NCBI GenBank assembly: GCA_036939755.1
Contig: JALLAZ010000472.1
Location: 1-15,016 of the forward strand
Source: Stephanodiscus triporus
Lineage: Eukaryota; Bacillariophyta; Thalassiosirophyceae; Thalassiosirales; Thalassiosiraceae
DNA length: 15,016 nucleotides
Reading direction: 5' to 3'
Position 1 is the first letter of the stretch; each line of letters begins with the position of its first letter. This document shows positions 1-7,757 of this stretch, one piece after another. The position numbers were made by a program, and so were the translations under genes. The notes under the pieces were generated by a model. It made no database searches. It was given only the letters and a program-made list of their open reading frames with translations, and was not told the DNA's origin.

Positions 1-235
1 GTCCAGCAAGAGCAGGCGGGCTTTGGACGTCGACGACGGACGTGAACTGAAGAGCAAGTCCAGCAAGAGCAGGCGGGCTTTGGACGTCGACGACGGACGT
101 GAACTGAAGAGCAAGTCCAGCAAGAGCAGGCGGGCTTTGGACGTCGACGACGGACGTGAACTGAAGAGCTCCAAATCCAGCAAGAGCAGGCGGGCTTTGG
201 ACGCCGACGGCGGAGGTGAACTCGAATTCAATTAA
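1..235 (+). CDS. C-terminal part of a K/S-rich tandem-repeat protein (silaffin-like RXL repeats), 5' truncated by the window edge
   Basis: The frame is open from base 2 and ends at TAA 233-235, so only the last 77 residues are visible. They consist of a repeat of 19 residues (57 bases), beginning at bases 2, 59 and 116, with the third unit extended by one Ser to 60 bases and a diverged last copy from 176. Each unit alternates a basic Ser/Lys segment (KSKSSKSRRAL) with an acidic one (DVDDGREL). Both halves end in an R-x-L motif (RAL and REL). Diatom silaffins and related biosilica proteins are known for Lys/Ser-rich repeats cut at RXL or RRIL sites, so a silica-associated secreted protein is an inference. 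The signal peptide that would support this lies outside the window. The copies are nearly identical in DNA, which suggests recent expansion. Other low-complexity proteins cannot be excluded. Confidence 0.7.
   Translation, partial: SSKSRRALDVDDGRELKSKSSKSRRALDVDDGRELKSKSSKSRRALDVDDGRELKSSKSSKSRRALDADGGGELEFN
2..232 (+). repeat. 57-base coding tandem repeat, about four copies
   Basis: Units start at 2, 59, 116 and 176. The first three are almost identical. The third gains three bases (an extra Ser codon), and the fourth changes the acidic half to DADGGGELEFN before the stop. The array probably continues to the left of the window. Confidence 0.95.
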
Positions 236-650
236 CTGGAACTCGAAGAATTTTTGCTTTGATGACGACTAGAATAATCAAGTGTAGCTGTGTATCGAGG
301 AAACTGTGTTTGCGATGTCTCTCAGAAGGTAGATCGGCCTAATAAAGTAATGTATTGAATCAATGGATAAGAAACACGTTTTATAATCATAAGTAGGTCT
401 GTCAAATCGCAGCATGGGCCACGAGAGGGACATGAGACATGAAAGACATTGAAAATCAGCCATATCCGAGACGTTGGTGGACAAGCCACTTCGCGAAAGA
501 AGAATAGAAGTATACAAAGGCGACAAATAATATAACCAGGTTAATTATCGCACACACTGATCACTTGAGACGCGTGCCATGATGTAACGATAGAGAATGT
601 GAAAAAAGAAGAAACATGAAGATCGAATGCCTCGGGAAGGTTCATTAAGC
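236..650. other. Intergenic, convergent 3' regions
   Basis: This AT-rich spacer lies between the 3' end of the repeat protein (+) and the 3' end of DPH6 (-). An 82-codon open frame on the minus strand (278-526) shows no recognisable motif and is not called. No RNA gene or clear repeat is seen. It presumably holds both polyadenylation regions. Confidence 0.5.
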
Positions 651-3452
651 CTAATTATCGTACTCATAGCGTCGATTATGTCTTACCCAGATTTCTGTCT
701 CCATTCGCATCATATCAACAAATGTCACTTGCATTGCCAATAATGGTACTCCGCTATCTTCCCCATCAGAGAGGTGCATACCTAAGACAGGTACAACAGT
801 AAATGCTGGAATGTTGACTGATCTGTCTTCGCTGCCAGTATTGGTGTCGCCACGGTACTGTTTTGACTTCAGTCGCAGAACGGAATAGAGTTCTGTGCGA
901 AGAGTTGATCCATCATCCGCCAATTCTATTTCAATTAATGGTGAATTGATTGATGCGCGGTTTTTGCTCTCTCTTTGCAACACGGAAGCTGCAACATAAT
1001 AAAGCCGGACATTCAGCATGTCCTCTATGGTGAATAGGGAGCTCAACTCCCCCTTACCTTTCGCGTTTTGAATTGAGGAATCAATCATTCTGCTCATCGT
1101 GTCTTGAAGATCAAGGTCGTATGCATAAACGGCCTCCGTTAAAGATGTTTCGTCTAGAATCAACCGTGCTATTGTGGTAGATACGCATGCGCATCCTAGG
1201 CCAACACATCTGGCAATCGATGAAATCACCACGCATGGTTGGTTTCCATCTTTTGACAGGGGTGGGTCTGCATGATCATACCCTGTATCCCAAAAAATAC
1301 GTCCATCCAAATGAGATGAGGTCGCGCTACCAGCGTATTGAATATGAGAGCGTGCTGCTGAGCACATGCTGACATGCAAACATGATGCTGCTCGCCTTGA
1401 AGCAAGTATCAACTCTACCTCCGCTTCGGCATTTGCAGGAAGTTCAGGCAAACAAACCATTAACAATGGTACCTCGATAGACGTAGGCGGTGAATCAGAA
1501 GGCGTTGTTGAGCCCGAGATCTCTCTCCAGGTATCTTCATCTTCATATCCACCGTAAAGAACTCCCTCCTCATCGTATAGATTAGGGTCCAAATCCGTAG
1601 CTGTGGCTGCGAACCCATCAACATCACCGACGACAACTCCAGCGTTGGTGACGATTGCATCGCTGCAAATCAGTTGTGCAATTTTCCAGAGTCGTTGCCA
1701 AGGAAAACCAGGTTTGTTAGTTTCATATGAGCCCACTATCGACCCCAACGCACCTACCGAAAAATACACCAAACCTCCCAAGCAATCCTCCAACTTTCCA
1801 CCACCGTCGTCGAGCCCATCTAGAACAGCTGCTGCATTCTTCCAGCTTTGATACAGTTGAACTTCCCAGTCAGTTACATCCAAAGCAGTAGGTTTGATCA
1901 AGGTCATACTCTGAGGAACCAAGCCAATCATACCTGAAAGAAACACCAACGATGAACGCAATACATTGGCTTGTGAATAAGGACCGATGCATACCGGCGC
2001 CCAATTGGATATAGACTGGACATGTAATGTTTTGCGTAGGAAATGGTGTTTGTTCTGTTGCGCCTTATCAAGGAATGTATCAGCTTTATCGCAAACAGCA
2101 GTGCTGCTATCGTGGCGCAAATATGCACCTGACCCTCTCTGGAAGATGCAATCCATCATCACCCTCCTTCCACCGGGCAAAGCATTTCTTCCCACTGCCA
2201 CACATGATCGGCTAGGTGGTAGCTGGGACCCAAAGAATTGCTGGTAGTGATGATTGATTTTGGCAAAGTGAGATATTTCTGATAGGTATAGGTGCACGTA
2301 TAAAACATCTAGTGGTGACGATGGAGGTTGGTCATTTGGGAACTGCCTTGACAGTATGGTTTGTAGCATTTGTCGTATAGAAAGGAACTCTTGGACTGCT
2401 GCTTGCGTTTCGTCATTCAACTGATTGCTTGCTATTGGAGAAAGGATCGCAGAGATATGACAAAGTCCACCTTTCATTATTCGGACATTAGGGTGGTTCA
2501 TCGATTGGTGAATGATGCTGCTGATCTGAGATGTTGTCGTGGGTATTCGTGCACCATCTACATCTCTGTAGAGTTCAGATTTCGCCGTCTGAACTTGTTC
2601 TGTAATATGCCTTTGGCCAGCTCCGACTTCATCATTCAAAATATAGCGCGTGTCATCATCCACCGCAATCTTTTTCATCACGGAGCATTTTACAATCCTC
2701 AAATTTGCGATGCCATCATTACTCTCGTCGGTAACCACTTCCGTCTCGTCAAGCAGCAACCTTCCATATTTGAACAGCCTCGGACAATCCAAAACCAGAG
2801 TTTCATACTCTCCACCCTCTCCTGCCGGATGCATCCCATATCGATCTTTCAGTTGATCCAACACCCCCCTGTTTCGTAGCTCAAGTAGCGATTTTCCCAA
2901 GTGAATGTTCGGCATTAATCCCGGAGGGCATGCAACTCTGACCATCACCGCATCGATTTGACCTTCGTCAAGTATGGAATTGAGAAGCGTCCGTTGAGAT
3001 GCCATTCTCCATAGATAGGACAAGGAGGTTAGGTTCAATCGAGAGCAAACATGCTCAATTCGCGTTCGCTGGTAGGTCGATAGAATGGCACCTGACGATA
3101 CCGCAGATATATGGCATTCACTTTGTATCTGTTTTAGGAGACAGTAGAGATCTTCCACCTCATCAGTGTTGACAACATCGGTATCATCAACAGTAGTGTC
3201 GTAAACCAGCGATATGTTGTTACTCCGGCCACGAATCTCTCTCGAATAAAAAGGAACGCCCATGCATTCCTCCACCTGTTTTCGTACCGCCTCTGACCCC
3301 GCCACTTGGTACATGTACGACTCCTCTTCCAGGCTGTATTGAGGAGGAGGAGCGAGATGAGCGCAGCATGCTAGTTCATGACCGTTTTCGATGGCCTGGA
3401 GGGTAGCGTAAATGGAGTCCTTGCCGCCCGAGAGGAGGGCGACGAACCTCAT
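651..3452 (-). CDS. DPH6: Diphthine--ammonia ligase (Dph6) with two C-terminal RidA/YjgF-like domains
   Basis: This 933-residue cytosolic enzyme is predicted to catalyse the last step of diphthamide formation on elongation factor 2, the ATP-dependent amidation of diphthine. Residues 1-240 form the N-type ATP pyrophosphatase domain: the PP-loop SGGKDS is at 8-13, and the family signature GEGGEYETL is at 211-219. Two RidA-like domains follow, the first at about 320-440 (with PSRSCVAV containing the conserved Arg), the second at about 478-610 (with IGPYSQA at 489-495). The same ligase-RidA-RidA layout is known in fungal Dph6. The start at 3452 is chosen because MRFVALLSGGKDS begins like the family. 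The frame stays open to 3527, which would add 25 residues unlike the family. No intron is needed. The last ~320 residues are more diverged and carry no motif I recognise. The gene is divergent from the CreA-like gene. Confidence 0.93.
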   Translation of the reverse strand: MRFVALLSGGKDSIYATLQAIENGHELACCAHLAPPPQYSLEEESYMYQVAGSEAVRKQVEECMGVPFYSREIRGRSNNISLVYDTTVDDTDVVNTDEVEDLYCLLKQIQSECHISAVSSGAILSTYQRTRIEHVCSRLNLTSLSYLWRMASQRTLLNSILDEGQIDAVMVRVACPPGLMPNIHLGKSLLELRNRGVLDQLKDRYGMHPAGEGGEYETLVLDCPRLFKYGRLLLDETEVVTDESNDGIANLRIVKCSVMKKIAVDDDTRYILNDEVGAGQRHITEQVQTAKSELYRDVDGARIPTTTSQISSIIHQSMNHPNVRIMKGGLCHISAILSPIASNQLNDETQAAVQEFLSIRQMLQTILSRQFPNDQPPSSPLDVLYVHLYLSEISHFAKINHHYQQFFGSQLPPSRSCVAVGRNALPGGRRVMMDCIFQRGSGAYLRHDSSTAVCDKADTFLDKAQQNKHHFLRKTLHVQSISNWAPVCIGPYSQANVLRSSLVFLSGMIGLVPQSMTLIKPTALDVTDWEVQLYQSWKNAAAVLDGLDDGGGKLEDCLGGLVYFSVGALGSIVGSYETNKPGFPWQRLWKIAQLICSDAIVTNAGVVVGDVDGFAATATDLDPNLYDEEGVLYGGYEDEDTWREISGSTTPSDSPPTSIEVPLLMVCLPELPANAEAEVELILASRRAASCLHVSMCSAARSHIQYAGSATSSHLDGRIFWDTGYDHADPPLSKDGNQPCVVISSIARCVGLGCACVSTTIARLILDETSLTEAVYAYDLDLQDTMSRMIDSSIQNAKGKGELSSLFTIEDMLNVRLYYVAASVLQRESKNRASINSPLIEIELADDGSTLRTELYSVLRLKSKQYRGDTNTGSEDRSVNIPAFTVVPVLGMHLSDGEDSGVPLLAMQVTFVDMMRMETEIWVRHNRRYEYDN

Positions 3453-3566
3453 GGTTGAAATACCTGGCGGGCAGCGGCTGAGAAAAGAGAAGTTCAAGTA
3501 CAGATTCCTACGTATCATCAGCACCACACAGTCTATTCCCGACCCGCCCCATCCACCCTTTCCACC
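3453..3566. promoter_or_regulatory. Short bidirectional promoter region between DPH6 and the CreA-like gene
   Basis: Only 114 bases separate the two start codons, which point away from each other, so both promoters and both 5' leaders must fit here or overlap the coding ends. The strand read by CreA is pyrimidine-rich just before its ATG (about 3536-3565). No TATA box is obvious. Confidence 0.6.
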
Positions 3567-4332
3567 ATGATGTTGACTCGGTCCCTCTTTGCCTTCATTG
3601 TCGGCAGGGGAGCAAGTGCATTCACCTCGCTGGGAGATGTCACCACCCGGTCTCCCACGCGGGCCATCTCAGACGGCTCAATCAACAACTTCATGGCTGC
3701 CAATAGCAATGACGAACAACTGCTGATGTTTTCCCGTCGATCTGCACTCTCTTCGTTCCTGTCCGGTGCAGCGGCCGTGTCGCTCGGCGTGGCTTTACCC
3801 GCCAGCGAGGCGCATGCTGCTGATGGAAGCCGCACAATAGGGCAAATATCGGGCTCGGGACTCGTGTTCAAGGACACCCTTGTGGTAGAATCATTCGATG
3901 ATCCGAAGGTCAAGGGTGTGACATTGTATATTTCCAACTTCGAACGTCCTCTGACAGGTAAGTTTTCCATTTGTCAAGCATAAGTGGTTTCATAGTGTTC
4001 GTCATCAATGTCTGAGCCTGCTGGCAATGTCAAATCAAATGAAAGAACGCCTTTCGAAGGATTTTTTCAATGAACCAAGCTACGCGAGCGTCACGTGCGT
4101 GAAGACCGGGAATCAAATTGAGATTGCCAATAACATCGATAAAAGCGAGAGGGGTGAGCCGGTATTCGAGGAGAAGCGTTCACTTCTTTTCAAGGAGCTG
4201 AGGGTCCAGCGCATTTATGACGAAGAGAAGCAAACCTTGGTTTACGTATCCTTCAATACTCGTCTGGATAAGAGTAGTGATACTAACAAGTCAAGGTTCA
4301 AAAGTTCGATTTGCGCCGTTTCTCTTGAGTAG
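3567..4332 (+). CDS. creA: CreA-family protein with a thylakoid-lumen (Tat) targeting presequence, two exons
   Basis: Exons 3567-3957 and 4046-4332 give a 225-residue protein. The mature part matches the bacterial CreA family, which has no settled biochemical function: FDDPKVKGVTLYIS (110-123), and EPVFEEKRSLLFKELRVQRIYDE-type and SSICAVSL-type stretches near the C-terminus. Targeting looks tripartite. Residues 1-18 are a signal peptide ending in ASA before F19 (the diatom ASAF motif). A Ser/Thr/Arg-containing transit segment follows, then SRRSALSSFLSGAAA (56-70) with twin Arg 57-58, a hydrophobic core and an AHA site at about 82-84. This predicts Tat-dependent import to the thylakoid lumen. 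Splicing joins T130 to E131 and reads RPLTERLSKDFF across the junction, uninterrupted and in keeping with the family. CreA function in plastids is unknown. The protein call is secure; the exact acceptor is less so. Confidence 0.88.
3958..4045 (+). other. Intron of the CreA-like gene (88 bases, GTAAGT...AAAG)
   Basis: The donor is GTAAGT at 3958. Exon 1 ends after the first base of a codon, so the acceptor must leave the reading frame at the second codon position. Of the AG dinucleotides nearby, only the one at 4044-4045 does this and keeps the conserved family sequence. AGs at 3978, 3984, 3995 and 4016 give the wrong phase. Confidence 0.75.
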
Positions 4333-4720
4333 GGAGGCTGGAAAATCAGTGTGCAGGATCCTGTCTAAAGACATGGGAGGAAAGATATGTCTGCAATAAT
4401 TCTGACGGCATTATATACGCAAATTAATGCCGCGCACAATATTAAGGAGGACAGTTATGCAGTTTGACGAGGGACAACTCTAAGGAAAATAGTAACTGCT
4501 ATCATACCGCACATGGAAGCTTAATACCTATTTTTTCAGGTTTATTCCAAAAATAGAGGCCAATAACCTCAAAAGAATAACGCCGCACAGTCTAAGCCTC
4601 AATATGTACAATGTCTTGATTTTAACTCCCATCATTCCAGCCATTCTCGATCACAAAGATGAATGCTCCCGTCAAACCATAATCGAGATTCCCACCACCC
4701 AAACCCAGGACACCCCAATT
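4333..4720. other. Intergenic, convergent 3' regions of CreA-like gene and alpha-SNAP
   Basis: AT-rich spacer between two convergent genes. Its right end contains, on the minus strand and in the SNAP reading frame directly after the SNAP stop, a further 32 open codons to TAA at 4622-4624. No RNA gene or repeat is seen in the remainder. Confidence 0.5.
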
Positions 4721-5677
4721 CTAGGTAAGATCGATATCATCCTCAACTCCTCCTCCTCCACCAGTGCTATCCTCGATAGATCTCTTTACCTTCACCAGCA
4801 GACTCGTCTTCCACGGATCCAACTTCGAAATGCGATCATACTCGAAGCAAGCGGTGGCGAATCCCTCCGGATCAAATCCCTCGACGCATTCCACGAGCTG
4901 CCTCGCGAACTTTCCCTCCCGCGAATCCGCAAAGGTGTAATCCAGACTGTCGAATCGCGCCAAAGCCTGCGATGCGCCGATCGAGTCGCCGTTGGCGAGG
5001 TGGCAGAGTATCCCATTCAGGAAGTGGGTCTTGGCGTTGTACTTCAACAGGTTGGAGTCAAGGCACTGCCTCCCGAGGCCCTCGTAAATTTCGGCCGCGC
5101 GCAACAGCTCTGGGGGGTCCAGCGCCCCTGAGCTCAGTTCCGCCACCTTCTGGAGGCAGGACGACGCCTGGGACTTCGCCTGCTCCATCTCGAACAATTC
5201 CGCGGCCTGCTGGTACGACGCGATCGCCGCGGCGATGGCCGTGCCACCGTCCTCCCCCTCGTCGGCCGAGGCGCCGTCGCTCTCGAATATCTCGGCGATC
5301 TCCTTGGAGAGCTTCGCCGCCTGGTTGAGCCTGCCGGCGTCGCACAGGAGCGTGACGGCCGAGCGGTAGCACCCGACGGCCTCGGCGGGGTTGGACTTCT
5401 TGAGGCACGCCCCCGCGTCCGAGAGGCACTTGCTGGCCTCGCCCAGGCTCTTAAGCTTGTCCTTGTACAAGTCCGCCGCGCGCCGGTACGCGGCTCCGGC
5501 CTCGTCGGAGCATCCGCCGACCTTGTAGGCCGTCGCGGCCTTGACGAATGACTCCGCGGCGTTCTCGTACTTTTGCTCGGTCGACGAGGCCAGCCAGGTG
5601 GATTTTTTCAGCGTCGACTCGGCCTCCTGGTAGAAGACGTCGCCCTTCGTTCGTTGGGCTTTGGATAATGCCGACAT
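4721..5677 (-). CDS. SEC17: Alpha-SNAP (Sec17), NSF attachment protein
   Basis: This 318-residue adaptor recruits the ATPase NSF to SNARE complexes so that they can be taken apart after membrane fusion in the cytosol. The whole protein is built of TPR-like helical hairpins rich in A-A-x-x-Y/F patterns (for example AAYRRAADLYKDKLKSLGEA at 62-81). The C-terminal signature is clear: FADSREGKFARQLVECVE (249-266), then EYDRISKLDPWKTSLLVKVK (279-298), and an acidic tail ending DLT, as in plant alpha-SNAPs, where the tail stimulates NSF. It is about 25 residues longer than usual, mainly from a Gly/Asp/Ala linker at 135-150 and a Gly-rich stretch at 306-310. There is one exon. Start ATG is at 5675-5677. 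The coding DNA is strikingly GC-rich compared with its flanks. The product is alpha- rather than gamma-type, judged by the C-terminus. Confidence 0.93.
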   Translation of the reverse strand: MSALSKAQRTKGDVFYQEAESTLKKSTWLASSTEQKYENAAESFVKAATAYKVGGCSDEAGAAYRRAADLYKDKLKSLGEASKCLSDAGACLKKSNPAEAVGCYRSAVTLLCDAGRLNQAAKLSKEIAEIFESDGASADEGEDGGTAIAAAIASYQQAAELFEMEQAKSQASSCLQKVAELSSGALDPPELLRAAEIYEGLGRQCLDSNLLKYNAKTHFLNGILCHLANGDSIGASQALARFDSLDYTFADSREGKFARQLVECVEGFDPEGFATACFEYDRISKLDPWKTSLLVKVKRSIEDSTGGGGGVEDDIDLT

Positions 5678-5744
5678 CGACTTCGTTGGTTAGGCAACGC
5701 TGTGCCTACGGATTCCGTTGAAGAATGCTGAGTGCTGTTGTTGG

Positions 5745-5762
5745 TTGTTGTTGTTGTTGTTG
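5745..5762. repeat. (TTG)6 microsatellite in the alpha-SNAP leader region
   Basis: Six perfect TTG copies, flanked by imperfect TTG/CTG units from about 5736 to 5780. In the transcript of alpha-SNAP they read as CAA repeats, an unstructured leader type. Confidence 0.85.
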
Positions 5763-5834
5763 CTGTTTTTGTTGTGTTGTCTGTTTGTGTTCGTCGAGCT
5801 TCGTGCTTCGATTGTTTTTTAGGGGTTTGGCTGT

Positions 5835-5867
5835 ATCGTATCGTATGGTACTATATCTCGTATCGTA
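5835..5867. promoter_or_regulatory. Cluster of TATCGTA-type motifs upstream of alpha-SNAP
   Basis: TCGTATCGTA occurs at 5836-5845 and again at 5858-5867. The second runs into TATCGTAGGTA (5861-5871), which recurs upstream of the C2-like gene at 7870-7880. In SNAP sense these read TACGATACGA. Function is unknown; called from repetition only. Confidence 0.4.
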
Positions 5868-5951
5868 GGTACAAAATCGAAAATCTAAAAAGTGAGGAAG
5901 CTTTAAGCTGACTACCTCGCTCTATCTCTCTCTGGCTGGTGGTGATAATCG

Positions 5952-5966
5952 TCATCATCATCATCA
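5952..5966. repeat. (TCA)5 microsatellite
   Basis: Five perfect TCA units followed by TTA/TTAT degenerate units; non-coding. Confidence 0.8.
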
Positions 5967-6395
5967 TTATTATCTCATGCAATCAACAATGTTGGCAGTC
6001 ATCAATGATCAACAATAGATTAATATGAGAAATTTCTCGGCTTCAGCTTTCATTTCTTCTTTTGACTATCGTTATTATGATAACATGAAACTTTCAATTT
6101 TAGGTTTTAGCTAGATATGGCTACTATGGCTATGATTGTTTTGCTATCTAGTGAGATGAAAATTTCTCCTTACCATCTCACTGATGTCATCATGGTAGTG
6201 GCATAGTACTACCCTCACAATATGCTATTCCATTCTTATTGGCTTACTACTTATTTGTTACCTTAATACAAGATTATATATCTCCGGCCAGCGATCGACG
6301 GGCCAACATCTACTATCTCATTTTTTTCAGCACAGGGGCATTAATCATCTCAATCAAGAATCACAGACGCTCATCGATTATACGAAACCCCCCCT

Positions 6396-7757
6396 TCATC
6401 TCGTCCTATACACCACCTGCCTCTCCCGATGCGCGCCTCCCGTCGTCCTCTTCCACTGATCGATGAGATCCGGCCCGAACTCCTTCACCCACCCCACGGT
6501 GGCGCTCGGGACCCAGTCCGTAAACGGCAGGAGCTCCTCCATCAACGCCACGTACTTGAGGCTCGGCATGACGCCATCGTACAGCGCCCCCACAAGCGTC
6601 ATCGACACCGGCGCCCACGCCAGGTCGAATCCCTCCCCGGCGATCGGGATGAGGTAGCTCGCCGATCCGACGATATCGATTAGCAACGACACGACGAGCT
6701 TCCCGATCATGTCCGTGGGCAGCATGGCCTCCGCCAATGCCTGCGGGCTCGGCCTCGGCCCGACGTCGTAGACGATGCGCTGTCCGGTCTTCGTCATCAG
6801 GAACGACTGGTACGTCGGCTCGGCCACGTGCTGTATCCGCGTTCGGCCGTCGCGGGTGGAGAAGTACGCGGCGGAGCCGATCGCGGCGAATGCCGCCGCG
6901 GCCGCGAGCACGACGAGCACGACGGGGAGGAAGAGCGGTATGCCGACGACGAGTATCCCGAGTAGGATGGGCAGTGCCGCCGACGCCAATGCCGCGAGGG
7001 GGACCGCCGGCACGAGCAGGAGCTTGACGGCGGGGAAGTTCTTGGGCACGTCCCTCGCGATGCCAGTCACGGTCCCGACGGTCGTGTCCGAGATGACGTC
7101 CACGGCCGCGAACCAGGAGTTCGCGACGTTGATGATCGCGGATATCTCCGGCCGGTACGGCCCCTCCAGCCGCAGCTTGAGGCGCAGGGTCGGGGCCTGA
7201 TCGCCCACGACGCTGCCGCCGATCTTCGATTTCGTCGTCTGGATCGGCGACCTCTTCCCACCCGCCTCCCCGCTCTCCTGCGATTCGAGGTTCAGTATGA
7301 GCCACTGGGTGTCGTTCACCCTGAGCGTTCGGTGTATCGTGCACTTCGACGTGAGGTTCTTGCTAGTATCCGCGTACGTCAGCGTGAACGTGACCGTGGC
7401 CCCGAAAAGCGTCGACAGAGGCGCCGACAGCACGAGCTGATTCGGCGCCATCTTCATCGACGACAGCCCCTCGCTGCTAGCTCCCCCGAACTTGAACGAG
7501 TTTGCGTGCTCTCGATGACGAGACGCGGGAGGGCCGGTGCTTATCTCGTTGTGCCCCCCCCGGCCGTTGGGCTCGGCGTAGCTCATGGTCACGGAGGTGG
7601 GAACGTCCTCGTCGTAGGGAAGGTCGTAGGTGGAAAGGATCGTGGCGATTAGCTTGCCGTTGCCCGTGGGAGCGTTCATGATAGCCTTGGCCACCCTGGT
7701 GGTGGCGGTCAGCGGGTCCATGGGAGAGGAGAAGGGGGTGGATGGATTGGGCACCAT
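6396..7757 (-). CDS. Unrecognised membrane protein: C2-like N-terminus, hydrophobic hairpin, conserved SASYxIPxAGEGFD domain
   Basis: A 453-residue protein I cannot name. Residues about 33-205 look like a C2-type beta domain: GKLIATILSTYDLPYDEDVP, then alternating beta-like stretches VTFTLTY, QWLILNL and LRLKLRLEGPYRPEI. Typical Ca-binding Asp clusters are not evident. Residues 243-296 are a long hydrophobic segment, probably two membrane helices. Residues 339-432 hold a conserved domain (LPTDMIGKLVVSLLIDIVGSASY, LYDGVMPSLKYVALMEELLPFTD) that is 74 of 94 residues identical to the neighbouring protein at 8090-8482. A membrane-anchored lipid- or protein-binding role is inference only. The start at 7757 is preferred for its good context (ACCATGG). 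The frame is open to 8048, but that extension is unlike a protein start and overlaps the leader motifs. The coding DNA is very GC-rich. A single exon is assumed. Confidence 0.8.
   Translation of the reverse strand: MVPNPSTPFSSPMDPLTATTRVAKAIMNAPTGNGKLIATILSTYDLPYDEDVPTSVTMSYAEPNGRGGHNEISTGPPASRHREHANSFKFGGASSEGLSSMKMAPNQLVLSAPLSTLFGATVTFTLTYADTSKNLTSKCTIHRTLRVNDTQWLILNLESQESGEAGGKRSPIQTTKSKIGGSVVGDQAPTLRLKLRLEGPYRPEISAIINVANSWFAAVDVISDTTVGTVTGIARDVPKNFPAVKLLLVPAVPLAALASAALPILLGILVVGIPLFLPVVLVVLAAAAAFAAIGSAAYFSTRDGRTRIQHVAEPTYQSFLMTKTGQRIVYDVGPRPSPQALAEAMLPTDMIGKLVVSLLIDIVGSASYLIPIAGEGFDLAWAPVSMTLVGALYDGVMPSLKYVALMEELLPFTDWVPSATVGWVKEFGPDLIDQWKRTTGGAHRERQVVYRTR

Larger units (their letters stand above)
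5678..6395. other. Intergenic: alpha-SNAP 5' region and 3' region of the C2-like gene
   Basis: AT-rich spacer of 718 bases with no credible gene. It holds a (TTG)6 tract at 5745-5762 (CAA repeats in the SNAP leader sense), four TCGTA motifs at 5835-5867, and a (TCA)5 tract at 5952-5966. The rest shows no structure I can name. Confidence 0.6.

Noticed and set aside
1..235. The repeat array as a CRISPR
   Set aside because: Units are contiguous with no spacers, keep a reading frame and encode protein.
278..526. 82-codon minus-strand open frame
   Set aside because: No motif, no protein-like pattern, lies in a convergent 3' spacer.
3453..3527. 25-codon N-terminal extension of DPH6
   Set aside because: The family begins at the MRFVALLSGGKDS methionine; the extension would use up most of the short divergent promoter.
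3533..3970. 145-codon minus-strand open frame
   Set aside because: Antisense shadow of CreA exon 1, whose targeting and family motifs are clear.
4604..5131. 175-codon plus-strand open frame
   Set aside because: Antisense shadow of the alpha-SNAP C-terminal region.
6406..7344. 312-codon minus-strand open frame in another phase
   Set aside because: Arg/Gly/Ala-rich product typical of a shifted frame in GC-rich coding DNA; the overlapping frame has the conserved domain.
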